64,000 bases of DNA, taken from assembly GCF_004745425.1 (NCBI RefSeq), contig NZ_PGGK01000005.1:62001-126000 (forward strand), in the 5' to 3' direction. This document shows positions 17,099-27,635 of the stretch, piece by piece (position 1 is the first letter of the stretch; every line of letters starts with the position of its first letter). This DNA comes from Methanolobus halotolerans (lineage in GTDB: Archaea; Halobacteriota; Methanosarcinia; Methanosarcinales; Methanosarcinaceae). Under the pieces are notes generated by a model that was given only the letters and a program-made list of their open reading frames with translations, did not search any database and had not been told where the DNA came from. A program made the translations under genes and the position numbers.

Positions 17099-17527
17099 TT
17101 TACAACTATTAAATGAGACTAAATTCTTCGAATTAGAAGTGCACAAAGGAGATCATGGAATAAATAGTTTACCTTATGGTCAGGTACAGTTCCACGAATA
17201 GATACCAGGTGCCATTAGCTGGTGCTGTGTATATTTCCTTTTGGGATACTTACAACTGTATATCCCCAAATGTGAATTTCCTGATGCAGCTAGCGCTGCA
17301 TCAACAAACTTTAAGTACTTATTAGACAAAACACTAATCATCCCCTTTGTGTTTTCCGTTGCAAGTAACACTTTGGGGTTTTATCCTTTTTAAACGATTA
17401 CGGCCTAAATTATATAGGAAATAGGTTTTCTACAGAGCCTATCTTATACTTTTATAGGTGTCGCATCCAAAAATACACTTCCTAAAAGTCACGAAATACT
17501 AAATACATTTAATATATTATTCTTTTT
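17099..17527. other. Intergenic region between 5S rRNA and the GLUG gene
   Basis: It should contain the 5S promoter (minus strand) and the promoter of the surface-protein gene (TTTAATATA at about 17508-17516). A partial inverted repeat GTGTT/AACAC around 17347-17370 and a short palindrome GCAGCTAGCGCTGC at 17286-17299 are visible. There is no convincing gene. Confidence 0.5.
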
Positions 17528-20500
17528 ATGTTTTCTACTAACCCTAACCATATATTCACCGATTTCTCATGTAAAGTACCAATCACGAAATATTCTCTAA
17601 TTCTCTCTTTTCTGTGTATTCTACTCATGATTGCACCTGCTTCTGCATTTTCTGGAGGGGGAAGCGGAACAGAAGCGGATCCATATCAGATATCAAATGT
17701 GGCCGAACTTCAGAACATGAGTTTAGACCTATCTGCTAACTATACTCTAATCAATGATATAGATGCTTCTGATACTGTTAATTGGAATACTGGTGATGGA
17801 TTTGATCCGATTGGCGATAGTTCAAATAAATTCACTGGTACCTTTGATGGAAATGAATTCATTATATCGAATCTGACAATAAATAGATCAGGTGAGCGGT
17901 ATGTCGGTTTATTTGGATATACTGCTGGTAGTTTCATTACGAATGTAAGTCTTGAAAAGACTAATGTGACTGGTGGTGATTATCATGTAGGTGGTCTTGT
18001 TGGTTACAATAGTGGTGGCTCCATAAACAAGAGTTATTCAATGGGTAATGTGACTGGTACTAATTATGTAGGTGGCCTTGTTGGTACTAATCGTGATGGC
18101 ACCATAAACACGAGTTATTCCACAGGAAATGTGACTGGCACTGATAATGTCGGTGGTCTTGTTGGTGAAAACTGGGATGCATCTATAAATCAAGGTTATT
18201 CAACATGTAATGTAGACGGTGATAGTGATGTAGGTGGTCTTGTTGGTTGGAATGAAGGTTCTGGCGTTGTGACTCAAAGTTATTCGACTGGTAGTGTGAC
18301 TGGCAGTTCTGATGTCGGTGGTCTTGTTGGTACCAATTATGGTGGTTCCATAAACACGAGTTATTCCACAGGCACTGTGGCTGGTAATGATGATGTCGGC
18401 GGGCTTGTTGGTGAAAATAATAATTATATATATCAAAGTTATTCCACAGGTACTGTGAATGGTAGTACAGATGTAGGTGGTCTTGTTGGTAAAAATAATG
18501 ATGGTTCTGTGAATCAAAGTTATTCGACAGGTACTGTGAGTGGTAGTAATTATGTAGGTGGTCTTGTTGGTAACAATTCTGATGGTTCTGTGGTGGATCA
18601 AAGTTATTGGGACATTGACACATCAGGACAAGCATCTTCCGATGAAGGAGATGGAAGAACTACAGAAAACATGACCCATCCTTATAATTCCCACACAACT
18701 TATCTTAGCTGGGATTTCACAGATGTATGGGGCATCCATGGAGGTATAAATGATGGATATCCGGCTCTTTTGAGTCTGACGAATTTCCCGCCAAATGTAT
18801 CTATAACCAAACCTGAAGCCAGTTCCTATATTTCAGATATATTCTTTGTGAATGCATCGGTGACCGATCCAAACGGTGATTCATATATCTCCAGTGTCTA
18901 TCTGAATAATACTACGGGTAATATTGCCAGTTATACTGATCTTCCGCAGGACAATTATTCAGTTCCTTTTGACAGTACATTCCTGGTAGACGGAATTTAC
19001 AACATAACCTGGGAATCATATGAAAATGAAACGGCAGATGGTCTATCAGGATTCCAGACGATTAACATACATATTGATAACACAAATCCCACACTCTCTG
19101 TCAATGATGATACGGATGAAGGGAATTTAAGTCAGGACTTTGTCATTTGTAACATTTCTTTCAGTGATGAAAACCTGAACAGTTCAACGATTGCTGTATA
19201 CAATGCTAGTGGTCTTGTAGGTTCCAATGTATCTTCAATAAGTCCACATTCTGTAGTCTTCGAGGATCTGGAAGAAGGTAAATATCAACTTAACGCTACT
19301 GTATCTGATAAAGCTGGTAACGTTGTTGAAATGACGACAAGAGAGATTGTACTGGATACCACAAGCCCAAGTATCAATCAAATAATTGCCCCTTCCGAAG
19401 CCAACACAGGAGACAACATCACAATCAAACTCAATGCTACCGATAACATCGGAGTTGAAACGTACAACATCACTGTAGATGGTGAAGAATACCGGATGGA
19501 AGAAAATTCTGGAAACTATACACATAACATCTCCATTCCAGCAAGTGATTCCGGTACACTTGTCAGTTCAATAACCTATAATTGTACTTTTGTTGATGCT
19601 GCAGGGAACATTAACAGTACTGATGATGTTGTGATTGACGTATCAATTCTGCCGGTCGCCGACTTCTCGGCCAGTTTAACAAGAGGTAATACACCTTTGA
19701 GTGTGGAATTTACCGATCATTCATCAGGTCTTGTTCAAACATGGAACTGGGACTTTGGTGATGGCAGTACTTCCACCGACCAGAACCCTTCACATGTATT
19801 TGGTTCAGGCAACTTCACTGTATATCTGACCGTTGAGAATAGTAATGGAACTTCCAGCAAAGAACTCAATGTCAGGGCTGTAGATGAACCAGCATATACA
19901 GTATCTCCAAATGAAGGTGCGCTTTTATCAAAATATGGAGATGATATGAATTTCAGTATCAACAGTACATTGTATTCCAGCTATGAATGGTTCATTGATG
20001 GTACGCCGTTGAACGGATCCGGAGTTACACTATACAACAACAATACCGATGACTCTGTCCACCTTTCTTATTGTAATGTGAATACCAGCCAGTACATTGC
20101 TCAGGAAGATTTCTTCATGGATGTGTACAATATCTCCGCACATGTAAGCAATGAGAGTATTGACAGAACTGATGTATTCACCTGGGAGTGGACTGTAACA
20201 AATTCATCCACCGAAGATGCAGATGATATCGATCAGATTATCAATACAACTCCGGAAGTTAATACATCTGGTAATGAATCATATGTACGTTTCAATACCA
20301 GCAACCAGATTTCCGAGAAAACCGGAATTGAATGTAGTATCGATTTCGTGTCATTCAATACAAGCAATGAAACCGATGGTATTCAGATCAAGATCGAAGT
20401 ACTGAATACTTCGGCACTCAATGAATCTGATATTGATTTCTCTAAAAATTCAGTGTATCAATATCTGGACATCAGTTTCAATAACGAGAGCCTTGTGAAT

Positions 20501-21010
20501 GATGGAAGTAAGAACAGAAGTATTGAATTCAAAGTCCTGAATAATGTTGGTGGTGGGTCTTTGATCATCGATACTGTCTATCTGAAACATAAGGGCACTT
20601 CTGGCTGGCAATCCTATGAACCTGAACTCATCAGAAATGATTTTGCCTATTCCTATTTCATTGTCAGGGATATCCCTGGATTCTCACCCTTTGCAGTGAC
20701 TGCAGACTATGAATACGATTCAGGTACCAGGTCTGATGACGGAATTCCCGCCTATCTCAAGTTACAGATGCTTCAAAACAGGTCTCAGAGTACGAAAGAA
20801 GACATGGATGATAAAACTGTTGTAACTCTTGGATCAGAAAGTGATGAAGATATTGTGCAAGAAGATACCACATCCGATTCATCCGAACAGACTATTGGCG
20901 ATGTTCCAATATCAGATGAGGGAGACAATGGTCAGGTTTTGTTCATTGGAATAGGAGTATTGGTATTGTTTGCAATACTTGTGCTTGCCTTTAGGAAGAA
21001 AGAAAATTGA
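17528..21010 (+). CDS. Large surface protein with GLUG repeats, PKD domain and C-terminal anchor
   Basis: The 1160-residue secreted protein starts with a signal peptide ending near APASAFSGG (about residue 41). Residues 125-360 hold about nine GLUG repeats of roughly 25 residues (VGGLVG...SYSTGNVTG). Ig-like modules follow at about 420-690, then a PKD domain at about 710-785 (WNWDFGDGSTSTDQNPSHVF). A region related to the PGF-pre-PGF domain (FIVRDIPGFSPFAVTAD) comes next, and a final membrane helix at about 1137-1155 with a KKEN tail. Many N-x-S/T sites suggest glycosylation. It is probably an S-layer-associated adhesin or matrix protein. A perfect terminator follows. Confidence 0.85.
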   Translation: MFSTNPNHIFTDFSCKVPITKYSLILSFLCILLMIAPASAFSGGGSGTEADPYQISNVAELQNMSLDLSANYTLINDIDASDTVNWNTGDGFDPIGDSSNKFTGTFDGNEFIISNLTINRSGERYVGLFGYTAGSFITNVSLEKTNVTGGDYHVGGLVGYNSGGSINKSYSMGNVTGTNYVGGLVGTNRDGTINTSYSTGNVTGTDNVGGLVGENWDASINQGYSTCNVDGDSDVGGLVGWNEGSGVVTQSYSTGSVTGSSDVGGLVGTNYGGSINTSYSTGTVAGNDDVGGLVGENNNYIYQSYSTGTVNGSTDVGGLVGKNNDGSVNQSYSTGTVSGSNYVGGLVGNNSDGSVVDQSYWDIDTSGQASSDEGDGRTTENMTHPYNSHTTYLSWDFTDVWGIHGGINDGYPALLSLTNFPPNVSITKPEASSYISDIFFVNASVTDPNGDSYISSVYLNNTTGNIASYTDLPQDNYSVPFDSTFLVDGIYNITWESYENETADGLSGFQTINIHIDNTNPTLSVNDDTDEGNLSQDFVICNISFSDENLNSSTIAVYNASGLVGSNVSSISPHSVVFEDLEEGKYQLNATVSDKAGNVVEMTTREIVLDTTSPSINQIIAPSEANTGDNITIKLNATDNIGVETYNITVDGEEYRMEENSGNYTHNISIPASDSGTLVSSITYNCTFVDAAGNINSTDDVVIDVSILPVADFSASLTRGNTPLSVEFTDHSSGLVQTWNWDFGDGSTSTDQNPSHVFGSGNFTVYLTVENSNGTSSKELNVRAVDEPAYTVSPNEGALLSKYGDDMNFSINSTLYSSYEWFIDGTPLNGSGVTLYNNNTDDSVHLSYCNVNTSQYIAQEDFFMDVYNISAHVSNESIDRTDVFTWEWTVTNSSTEDADDIDQIINTTPEVNTSGNESYVRFNTSNQISEKTGIECSIDFVSFNTSNETDGIQIKIEVLNTSALNESDIDFSKNSVYQYLDISFNNESLVNDGSKNRSIEFKVLNNVGGGSLIIDTVYLKHKGTSGWQSYEPELIRNDFAYSYFIVRDIPGFSPFAVTADYEYDSGTRSDDGIPAYLKLQMLQNRSQSTKEDMDDKTVVTLGSESDEDIVQEDTTSDSSEQTIGDVPISDEGDNGQVLFIGIGVLVLFAILVLAFRKKEN
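17990..18610 (+). repeat. Tandem coding repeats (about 72-78 bases) encoding GLUG motifs
   Basis: About eight tandem copies recur with cores such as GTAGGTGGTCTTGTTGGT and AGTTATTCNACAGG, inside the reading frame. DNA similarity between units is high, which points to recent expansion by recombination or slippage. Confidence 0.8.
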
Positions 21011-21011
21011 A

Positions 21012-21039
21012 AACTCTGGTATTTGCCAGAGTTCTTTTT
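21012..21039 (+). terminator. Terminator hairpin after the first GLUG gene
   Basis: AACTCTGG pairs with CCAGAGTT (eight perfect pairs, six-base loop) and is followed by C and TTTTT. It starts two bases after the stop codon of the surface-protein gene. Confidence 0.75.
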
Positions 21040-21417
21040 ACTTTTCAGAAAAACGTCATTTTTGCATTTACTAATGGAAAATATGAAAAGTCCTTATGTC
21101 AAACAGTCTCATGAATAATGAAGGGGTTGCTACCTTCGTCCTTCACACTAAAGAAGATCACCGTTTAAACTCCAGCGTACAATTACAGATTGAATGCTTA
21201 CGTTCTCACTGTACATACAGATGATCATTTATTCTTGAGTAATCGTTATCAAAAAAATTAATATGAACTGTTGACATAATATTTATCAGCATTAACGAAA
21301 ACTTAGCTTAAAGTCACTCCTTTGAGTTGTCCGAAAAATGGGCGAAACGTATGTGACTTTTTTCTGCGAACAAAGCTTCAAAACCGCCTTTAGAAAAAAT
21401 TATATGAAATTTTTAAG
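21040..21417. other. Intergenic region, one long-loop hairpin
   Basis: No gene is seen. AAAGTCAC (21310-21317) and GTGACTTT (21353-21360) form a perfect eight-pair stem with a 35-base loop, followed by TTT on the plus strand. The stretch also holds the 3-prime flank of the minus-strand tRNA gene. Confidence 0.4.
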
Positions 21418-21492
21418 TGGGCCTAACCGGATTCGAACCGGTGGCCGCTCGGTTATGAGCCGAGCGCTCTAACCTGGCTAAGCTACAGGCCC
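21418..21492 (-). tRNA. tRNA with CAT anticodon (Met, or Ile2)
   Basis: The minus-strand cloverleaf is complete: acceptor GGGCCTG/TAGGCCC, D stem GCTT/GAGC, anticodon stem CTCGG/CCGAG with loop CTCATAA, and T arm ACCGG-TTCGAAT-CCGGT. The discriminator is A and no CCA is encoded. CAT can be elongator Met or the modified Ile2 reading AUA; I cannot separate these by eye. Confidence 0.9.
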
Positions 21493-21514
21493 ATCAGGAA
21501 AAGGATAATTTGAG

Positions 21515-21587
21515 CGCCGCAAACAGGGCTCGAACCTGTGACATTCTGGTTAACAGCCAGACACTCTACCAACTGAGTTATTGCGGC
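21515..21587 (-). tRNA. tRNA-Asn (GTT)
   Basis: The minus-strand cloverleaf has acceptor GCCGCAA/TTGCGGC, D stem ACTC/GAGT, anticodon stem TCTGG/CCAGA with loop CTGTTAA (anticodon GTT), and T arm ACAGG-TTCGAGC-CCTGT. The discriminator is G. It lies 22 bases upstream of the CAT tRNA on the same strand, so both are probably on one transcript. Confidence 0.95.
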
Positions 21588-21831
21588 TCTTTCGTGGCGC
21601 CAATGCGCGAATCTTCTTAATGCACTTATTGCTTTTAAACCTTTTGATTGCTTTTACATTTGCTTGAGATTAAAGACTGGCTTTCGACCATCATTATGAT
21701 GAGCATCATATATCTTTTAAAATATATGTTCCAGTGGAAAGATAGGGGTGAGTTGAATTTAAGAATCTATTATGTAATTACTGCCTGTTACATCTTCCAG
21801 TTAATTATTTGAGCTTTATATGCCAGGCATA

Positions 21832-22845
21832 TCAGCCATTGACCACATTGATCGGCTCTCCACAGCCAGGGCATTTCTGATCTTCAGTAATCCTGCATTC
21901 CAGAGTATCAAATGCGCCCCTCTTTATCAGTAGTTCGCCGCAGCCAGGGCAGAATGTGCTCTCTTTATCAGTCCCCATCACATTTCCCAGATATACGTAA
22001 CGCATGCCTTCCTCTCTGGCGATATCGTATGCCATCTCCAGTGTCTTCAGGGGCGTTGAAGGCACGTCTGTCAGCTGATAATAAGGATGGAAGCGTGTGA
22101 AATGGATTGGCGTATCCGCACCGATATTTTGTACTATCCATTCACACATTTCTCTGAGCTCCCCCGGATCATCGTTCATTGTGGGGATGACCAGGTTGAC
22201 TATCTCAATATGCATGCCCAACTCCTTTGCCAGTAACGTTGCATCAAGTACGGGCTGGAGTTTCGCGCTTGCTATCCTCTTATAGAAATCATCATTGAAC
22301 GCCTTGAAATCAACCCTGAAAGCATCCAGATAGGGCGATATCGTCCTGAACGCCTCAGGAGTTATGTATCCGTTAGTGACATAGATGGTCGCAAGTCCTG
22401 CCTCCTTTGCAAGCTTTGCACAGTCGTAGGTATATTCATACCAGATGGTCGGCTCATTGTATGTCCAGGCAATAGACCTTGCTCCCAGCTCCAGTGCCCT
22501 TGACACCGCCATCTCCGGGCTGATCTCCACGGCATTTGATGTATCTATCTCCACCTGAGAGATTGTCCAGTTCTGGCAATGCTTACACTTAAAGTTGCAG
22601 CCAATACTTCCCAGAGAATAGACCGGAGAGCCCGGATAGAAATGAAAGAGCGGCTTTTTCTCCACAGGATCGAGCGCTTCACTTGAAACGACATTGTAAT
22701 TCAGAGCATAGAGTGTACCGTCCCTGTTCTCCCTTACCCTGCAGAACCCTCTCTTTCCCGGAGAGATTCTGCACCTATGGCTGCATATCTTACAATGGAC
22801 CTTCTTCTCGCCCAGCTTGTCGTAAAGCATCACTTCTTTGATCAC
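21832..22845 (-). CDS. amrS: AmmeMemoRadiSam system radical SAM enzyme
   Basis: This 338-residue radical SAM protein has an N-terminal four-cysteine segment CKICSHRCRISPGKRGFCRV. The cluster-binding CNFKCKHCQNW (CxxxCxxC) follows at about residues 89-99, then WTYNEPTIWYEYTYD and a C-terminal zinc ribbon CPGCGE...CPGCGEP. The layout fits the AmrS family, named for its association with AMMECR1 and MEMO proteins; neither partner gene is in the window. The reaction is not settled to my knowledge. I chose GTG at 22845 because GGGGA lies about 7 bases before it; TTG at 22863 is the alternative. Confidence 0.85.
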   Translation of the reverse strand: MIKEVMLYDKLGEKKVHCKICSHRCRISPGKRGFCRVRENRDGTLYALNYNVVSSEALDPVEKKPLFHFYPGSPVYSLGSIGCNFKCKHCQNWTISQVEIDTSNAVEISPEMAVSRALELGARSIAWTYNEPTIWYEYTYDCAKLAKEAGLATIYVTNGYITPEAFRTISPYLDAFRVDFKAFNDDFYKRIASAKLQPVLDATLLAKELGMHIEIVNLVIPTMNDDPGELREMCEWIVQNIGADTPIHFTRFHPYYQLTDVPSTPLKTLEMAYDIAREEGMRYVYLGNVMGTDKESTFCPGCGELLIKRGAFDTLECRITEDQKCPGCGEPINVVNG

Positions 22846-22953
22846 AATGTGTCCCCATAACAAAGATTGACTGTATCATATATGGGAGTATTGGAAGACA
22901 GATACGACTGTGAGAATGAAAGCCAGGATAAGGTAAAGGAACTAAGAGGAAGT

Positions 22954-23847
22954 TCAATTCTCAAAGACGTTCAAATGTACATCAAAAACGTTCTTCCTGA
23001 TATTTGCCTTTACGTCCTCCCCAGAAGCCCCTTTTATTGTGATCACCACAGCCGATGCATTGGAGGTGAGTACATACTCACCTGCCTCCAGTCCGGCATC
23101 TGCTACAGCCCCTTCAAAGAACATTTCCCATGCCCGGGGGTACTCGGTCTCGATATTCAGAGTAAGCTCTGAAAAAAGATTCTCGTTATCATAAAGGGTA
23201 TTTGAGGAATCGTATGTGATATATACTTCCTCAATGGAATTACTGCTGATGCTTCGCACAGGCCCCCGAATCCGGATAGCGTTGACATCCAGAGTGATGT
23301 TAGTGCTATTATCGGTTTTTCTAATCCCTATAGAAGGTGACTGCCTCATCAGGGAAAGCTCACCCTGGGCTAATATTAGTGCGCCGTTCTCGTAACCGTA
23401 TTCCTGGTCAACAAAATTGCTGTTATCTGAGCGATATGTTATCGATCCCAGATCTTCCAGGAAAGCTCCGCTGCTATTATTGACAACTGAATCACTTGCA
23501 GTTATTCTCATGGAAAATTCATTCATGTTGATACTCAGCATTCCGCCGGACTTGCCCGGGCTGACTACAGGAATGCTTCCGCCTCCGGCCCTTATGGGGA
23601 CATTGGTGGATATCGAACCCGCTGGCTGGCCACTAACGGTCGCAGAGAGTATATCGATGTGCGACTTCAGATTTGACATATCAAAGAACACCTCATCCAT
23701 ATGTGCCTGTTCAGCTCCGGTTCTCCATTCAGGTATATAGCTAACATTAATTACTGTAATAACAGAGACCATTATACCAAGAAGCAGCACTGCGGCTACA
23801 ACCGAAGAAACTGCAGACTCGGACTTTTTGAGTATTCTTCCCGGCAT
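22954..23847 (-). CDS. Type IV pilin-like protein with class III signal peptide
   Basis: The N-terminus has a short basic segment and a hydrophobic helix, LKKSESAVSSVVAAVLLLGI, the archaeal prepilin pattern cut by a PibD-type peptidase near KKSES. The remaining 265 residues are predicted extracellular beta structure with several N-x-S/T sites. At 297 residues it is longer than most pilins, more like a minor or tip pilin. It is the last gene of the minus-strand run TadA-TadC-pilin, 130 bases after TadC, so it is probably built by that machinery. Confidence 0.75.
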   Translation of the reverse strand: MPGRILKKSESAVSSVVAAVLLLGIMVSVITVINVSYIPEWRTGAEQAHMDEVFFDMSNLKSHIDILSATVSGQPAGSISTNVPIRAGGGSIPVVSPGKSGGMLSINMNEFSMRITASDSVVNNSSGAFLEDLGSITYRSDNSNFVDQEYGYENGALILAQGELSLMRQSPSIGIRKTDNSTNITLDVNAIRIRGPVRSISSNSIEEVYITYDSSNTLYDNENLFSELTLNIETEYPRAWEMFFEGAVADAGLEAGEYVLTSNASAVVITIKGASGEDVKANIRKNVFDVHLNVFEN

Positions 23848-23975
23848 ATTATTTCTCCTTTATAGCCGGACTGAAACAACTATTCTCCCGTGCTGCATTA
23901 ATGTGAGATGAAATTTCGATTTTTTTCGTGAATATATTTTCATGTCTGATCATGCTTTTTCTCTCAGATACACTT

Positions 23976-25922
23976 TCAGATGAATACTGTAAATATAATA
24001 TAGGCAAGAGACATCATCAGCAACGAGTGCTTGATTCCTGAATGGACTTTCCCGCTTCCCATCTTCCCTGCAACTATGCCTGAGCAGAATCCCTGTATCA
24101 TTGCAGCGTGGAAGAAAAGCATGGTATATGCCTCAAGATCGAAGTTGGATATAAGTGGCATACCTGCCTGTATATTATCGGTCCCTGAAGGCATAGCAGG
24201 CAGGAAATAGGCTGCCAGGATGTATACTATGAAGAGGAACACCATGAACGCGATGTAAATAATGAAAACATACACGAACATCTCTGCATTACGTTCTTTT
24301 TTAAGCTGTTTCTGGACTTCAGCATCGTGGGCTGCAATTGTAAGAACGCTTTTTATATCACTGGTGGCCTCGTTCGCTTTGATAATAAGAGTAATAATAC
24401 GCCTGGTCATCTCTGTTCTGATGCGATACTCAAATTTCTTTAAAGCATCATCGACCTTAGTACCCCAGGACAGGTCGTTAACAAGTCTCTTGACTTCGGC
24501 ATGCAGTACTCCAATCTTCAGTTTAGTGCTCATTTCGATGGCATCTACGAGCATTATCCCGGCCTCATTTATGCTGGCAAGGTTCTTCAGGAATTCAGGG
24601 ATGTGTGATTCGATCTGCTTTACCCTGTGATTTCTGATCTCATCAAATATCACAAAAGGAACGAAAAGTATCATCAATGCTATGAAGACATGATCATCGA
24701 TAACCGCAAGTGTCCCGGTATTTATAGTCTTAAAAGCTGTGATATTGAAGCTGTCCAGATAATCCCTGATGGTAAACATTAGATACAGGGATGCAACCGG
24801 CAGGCTTATTGCGAACACATATGACGGGCTGCTCTTCAGGAAGCGGAACGGGTGAAAAAGTTTGTTGCGAATGCTTATAAATTTCTCGTAGAACCTCATC
24901 TTCCTTCGCAACTCTTCCTCGTTCTCAGGCCCTGCCCTGATCCGTACATGGGAAAAGACATCAAGTTTCTTTTCCCGGACATAGATATTCTGCAGGTTTG
25001 CATTTTCTCCTGTTATCGAACTCAGCAGAATTACAAAAACAGCTGTACTAATCGGTATGATCAGATATATGATCAAGTTCAGTATAGTTATAGATCCGGA
25101 ATTCACCAGCCCCAGCACAGCAAGTATTGTTATAAGGAACAACGGGCCGGCCACAAAGGCCGAGATATATACTTCAGCAAGCACCCCCAGAGTTTCAAAG
25201 AATATCTTCTGCTCCTTTGTAGCACTTAGGCGGTACTGGTCATTCTTTGACTTGAGGTAAGCTGTGATGTCCCCCCCGCTGGCGACAATGGAGTTAAGAC
25301 CTTCGATAAAGTCCTTGAATTTCTGGGATGGTGTCCTCAGGCTGGCCTTTTCAAGGGCGCTCAGCAGGTCTGTCCCGTAATAGTCCATGTCCTTGACAAT
25401 ATAGCCGATCTCTTCTGCAGCTGCACCATATATGTGATAATTCCCCGTGATCGACCTCATTATATCCAGAAGGTTCAGGCCCCCTCCCCTGCTCAAAGCG
25501 TAAAGATAAGCAGTCGTATGAGGGAGGGACTGGTTTATCAGCGAACTCCTGACATTTGCCTGCACTTCCGGTATAGACATGAAAACATAATAGGTAAGCG
25601 ATGCAGCAACAACGAAGAATGTAGTGCATAACAGTAATACAAAAAGATTTGCGAAACCAGAGTTGATCCACAAAGGAATAACCCATGGCCCTATACTGTA
25701 CAGTGTCATATCCCCGAAGAAGTACAAGCCAATGGAAGTGCCGGCAAGTGCTGCAAGAAGACCTGCGGCCAGGGACATCAAACATGCCTGTGATATGTAC
25801 TGTTCCACAAGCATACCCATATTGGCCTTTCTCAGGATGTTCCTCGTGCTCTGGAATCGACCTATACGGTCCCTGATATATTTACCGAAGATCAGATGCG
25901 CAACAGAATCAATGATATTCAC
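23976..25922 (-). CDS. TadC/GspF-type secretion membrane platform protein
   Basis: This 648-residue protein has two T2SSF domains, each with the characteristic soluble helical bundle followed by membrane helices: first ALSRGGGLNLLDIMRSITG, second FLKNLASINEAGIMLVDAIE. About seven to nine membrane helices are present. In archaeal type IV pili this platform works with the ATPase encoded immediately upstream. The GTG start at 25922 directly adjoins the ATPase stop, so the two genes are translationally linked. Confidence 0.9.
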   Translation of the reverse strand: MNIIDSVAHLIFGKYIRDRIGRFQSTRNILRKANMGMLVEQYISQACLMSLAAGLLAALAGTSIGLYFFGDMTLYSIGPWVIPLWINSGFANLFVLLLCTTFFVVAASLTYYVFMSIPEVQANVRSSLINQSLPHTTAYLYALSRGGGLNLLDIMRSITGNYHIYGAAAEEIGYIVKDMDYYGTDLLSALEKASLRTPSQKFKDFIEGLNSIVASGGDITAYLKSKNDQYRLSATKEQKIFFETLGVLAEVYISAFVAGPLFLITILAVLGLVNSGSITILNLIIYLIIPISTAVFVILLSSITGENANLQNIYVREKKLDVFSHVRIRAGPENEEELRRKMRFYEKFISIRNKLFHPFRFLKSSPSYVFAISLPVASLYLMFTIRDYLDSFNITAFKTINTGTLAVIDDHVFIALMILFVPFVIFDEIRNHRVKQIESHIPEFLKNLASINEAGIMLVDAIEMSTKLKIGVLHAEVKRLVNDLSWGTKVDDALKKFEYRIRTEMTRRIITLIIKANEATSDIKSVLTIAAHDAEVQKQLKKERNAEMFVYVFIIYIAFMVFLFIVYILAAYFLPAMPSGTDNIQAGMPLISNFDLEAYTMLFFHAAMIQGFCSGIVAGKMGSGKVHSGIKHSLLMMSLAYIIFTVFI

Positions 25923-27635
25923 TTACACACCTTCAGAATCCTGTGCGATAATCTCCTCAAGAGTATGGTTATCAATCGCCTGCAGTACCAGTTCGGGATT
26001 GACTGCATAGGCCTGGACCACAAGGGACAAGCTGACATAGTCCCTCATGCCCTTATTCCACATGTACTCAAGTATACGCTCCCTTGTTCTGAGTTCCGAG
26101 TCAAGTTTTTCCCGGTCCCATCCGCGTGCCTGTATAATCTTGTTTATAGCATAGGAATCACCGCTGCGTTTAAAAGTATCAGTTAAAGCGTCCCAGCGAT
26201 ACAGTTCATTGATACGGATATGTCCGGTCTTTGCATCTATGCCTGTGAACTCAACGATACTGTGTGTTCTTCTCACACGTTTGTCCTTGACAAATGTCTG
26301 TGTCTGTATGCTCAGGATGTCAAGTGATTGAAGCATAACATGGGGTACGTTCAGTGGGGGGCTGTCCAGCCTGTTCACTACGGTCTGTACGTCCCCCGCA
26401 TGCATGGTAGAATAAGTTGCATGACCGGTAGAGATTGCCTGGAAAAGTGTCAGGGCCTCTTCCCCACGGATCTCACCCACGAGAATATATTCCGGCCGTT
26501 GCCGAAGTGCAGATCGCAGGAGGTCGTACATGGTGACCTCCCCGGTGCTGCCCGCACTCAGGGATTTCCTGGTAACTCCTGCTATCCAGTTATCATGGTG
26601 CAATGTAAGTTCACGCGTATCCTCAATGGATACGACTTTTGATAATGGCGGGATGAAAAGAGAGACCGCGTTGAGCATGGAAGTCTTACCCGATGCAGTT
26701 CCCCCGGCAAAGATGGCACAGTTACCGTTCTCGATTGCAAGCCAGAAATAAGCGACCATTTCCACGCTACATGTGTTATAATTGATAAGGTCGATGGCGG
26801 TGATAGGGTCTCCCCTGAATTTCCGGATGGTGAACGAGCTACCCCTGGTAGTGATCTCTTTACCCAAGGTTGCCTGAAGCCTGGAGCCGTCGGGAAGTGT
26901 TGCGTCCACCATGGGTTCACTAATAGATATATGTTTACCGCTTTTCTGGCAGAGCTTTATCACCAGAGAGTTGAGTTCCTCCTCCCCGAAAGAGATGTTT
27001 GTCTTGATGTTCCGATATTCGTTGTGGTACAGGAATAAGGGGATATCAACCCCGTCACAGGATATGTCCTCGATATTTGGGTCAAGCATCAGCGAGTGAA
27101 TCCTGTCACTGCCAAGGAAGTTGCGTCTGAGGTAGTATAATATCCTGTAGATCGAACTGTATTCCAGTTTCGCATGGTACCTGCTGAGAAGGGATAAAGT
27201 CTGCCGGACAAGAACATGTTCCTTATTCTTTCTGGAAGATATGCCTCCAAGGCTTAAGATATCCCGCAGATCATCGTATATCCTTTCCAGTATGTCCCGC
27301 TCGTAAAGTGTGAGTGCAGGCTCAATCACATGATAGCTGAATATGCTGCTTTTTTCAAGGATGCACACGAAAGAGTAAGGTTCATTGACCCAATACCGTT
27401 CAATTTCTCTGTAGCCCGAAGGCAGTTCGAACTTTACTAATGGACCATGGAGTTGCGGGTCATAAGCAGGAAGTTCAGTTTCTGGTTTCCCAAATGTGGA
27501 CATACGCTCCCAGATATGCCTGTGAAAGGATAGGATAGATCTGGTTTTTTTAGTGTCCTTTTCTTTTAAGATACCATAATGTTCCGCTTCCGGCAGTATC
27601 AAGTTCAATCCGGATCGATCTGACTCCTGACTCAT
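25923..27635 (-). CDS. Type II/IV secretion ATPase (TadA/GspE family)
   Basis: The 570-residue ATPase powers pilus assembly. Walker A is FAGGTASGKTSMLNAV at about residue 313, the Asp box SIEDTRELTLHHDNW follows at about 340, Walker B is EYILVGEIRGEEALTLF, and the His box is ATYSTMHAGDVQTVV. The N-terminal 200 residues form the family-specific domain. It is the first gene of the operon with TadC and the pilin. Confidence 0.92.
   Translation of the reverse strand: MSQESDRSGLNLILPEAEHYGILKEKDTKKTRSILSFHRHIWERMSTFGKPETELPAYDPQLHGPLVKFELPSGYREIERYWVNEPYSFVCILEKSSIFSYHVIEPALTLYERDILERIYDDLRDILSLGGISSRKNKEHVLVRQTLSLLSRYHAKLEYSSIYRILYYLRRNFLGSDRIHSLMLDPNIEDISCDGVDIPLFLYHNEYRNIKTNISFGEEELNSLVIKLCQKSGKHISISEPMVDATLPDGSRLQATLGKEITTRGSSFTIRKFRGDPITAIDLINYNTCSVEMVAYFWLAIENGNCAIFAGGTASGKTSMLNAVSLFIPPLSKVVSIEDTRELTLHHDNWIAGVTRKSLSAGSTGEVTMYDLLRSALRQRPEYILVGEIRGEEALTLFQAISTGHATYSTMHAGDVQTVVNRLDSPPLNVPHVMLQSLDILSIQTQTFVKDKRVRRTHSIVEFTGIDAKTGHIRINELYRWDALTDTFKRSGDSYAINKIIQARGWDREKLDSELRTRERILEYMWNKGMRDYVSLSLVVQAYAVNPELVLQAIDNHTLEEIIAQDSEGV

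Noticed and set aside
17990-18610. Regular tandem repeats that could suggest a CRISPR array
   Set aside because: They lie in one long open frame and encode GLUG motifs; the spacers are not unique and the units differ at codon third positions.
18183-18635. Long minus-strand open frames opposite the GLUG repeats
   Set aside because: They are the antisense shadow of the tandem repeat; the His/Asn/Gln-rich translation is an artefact of repeat composition.
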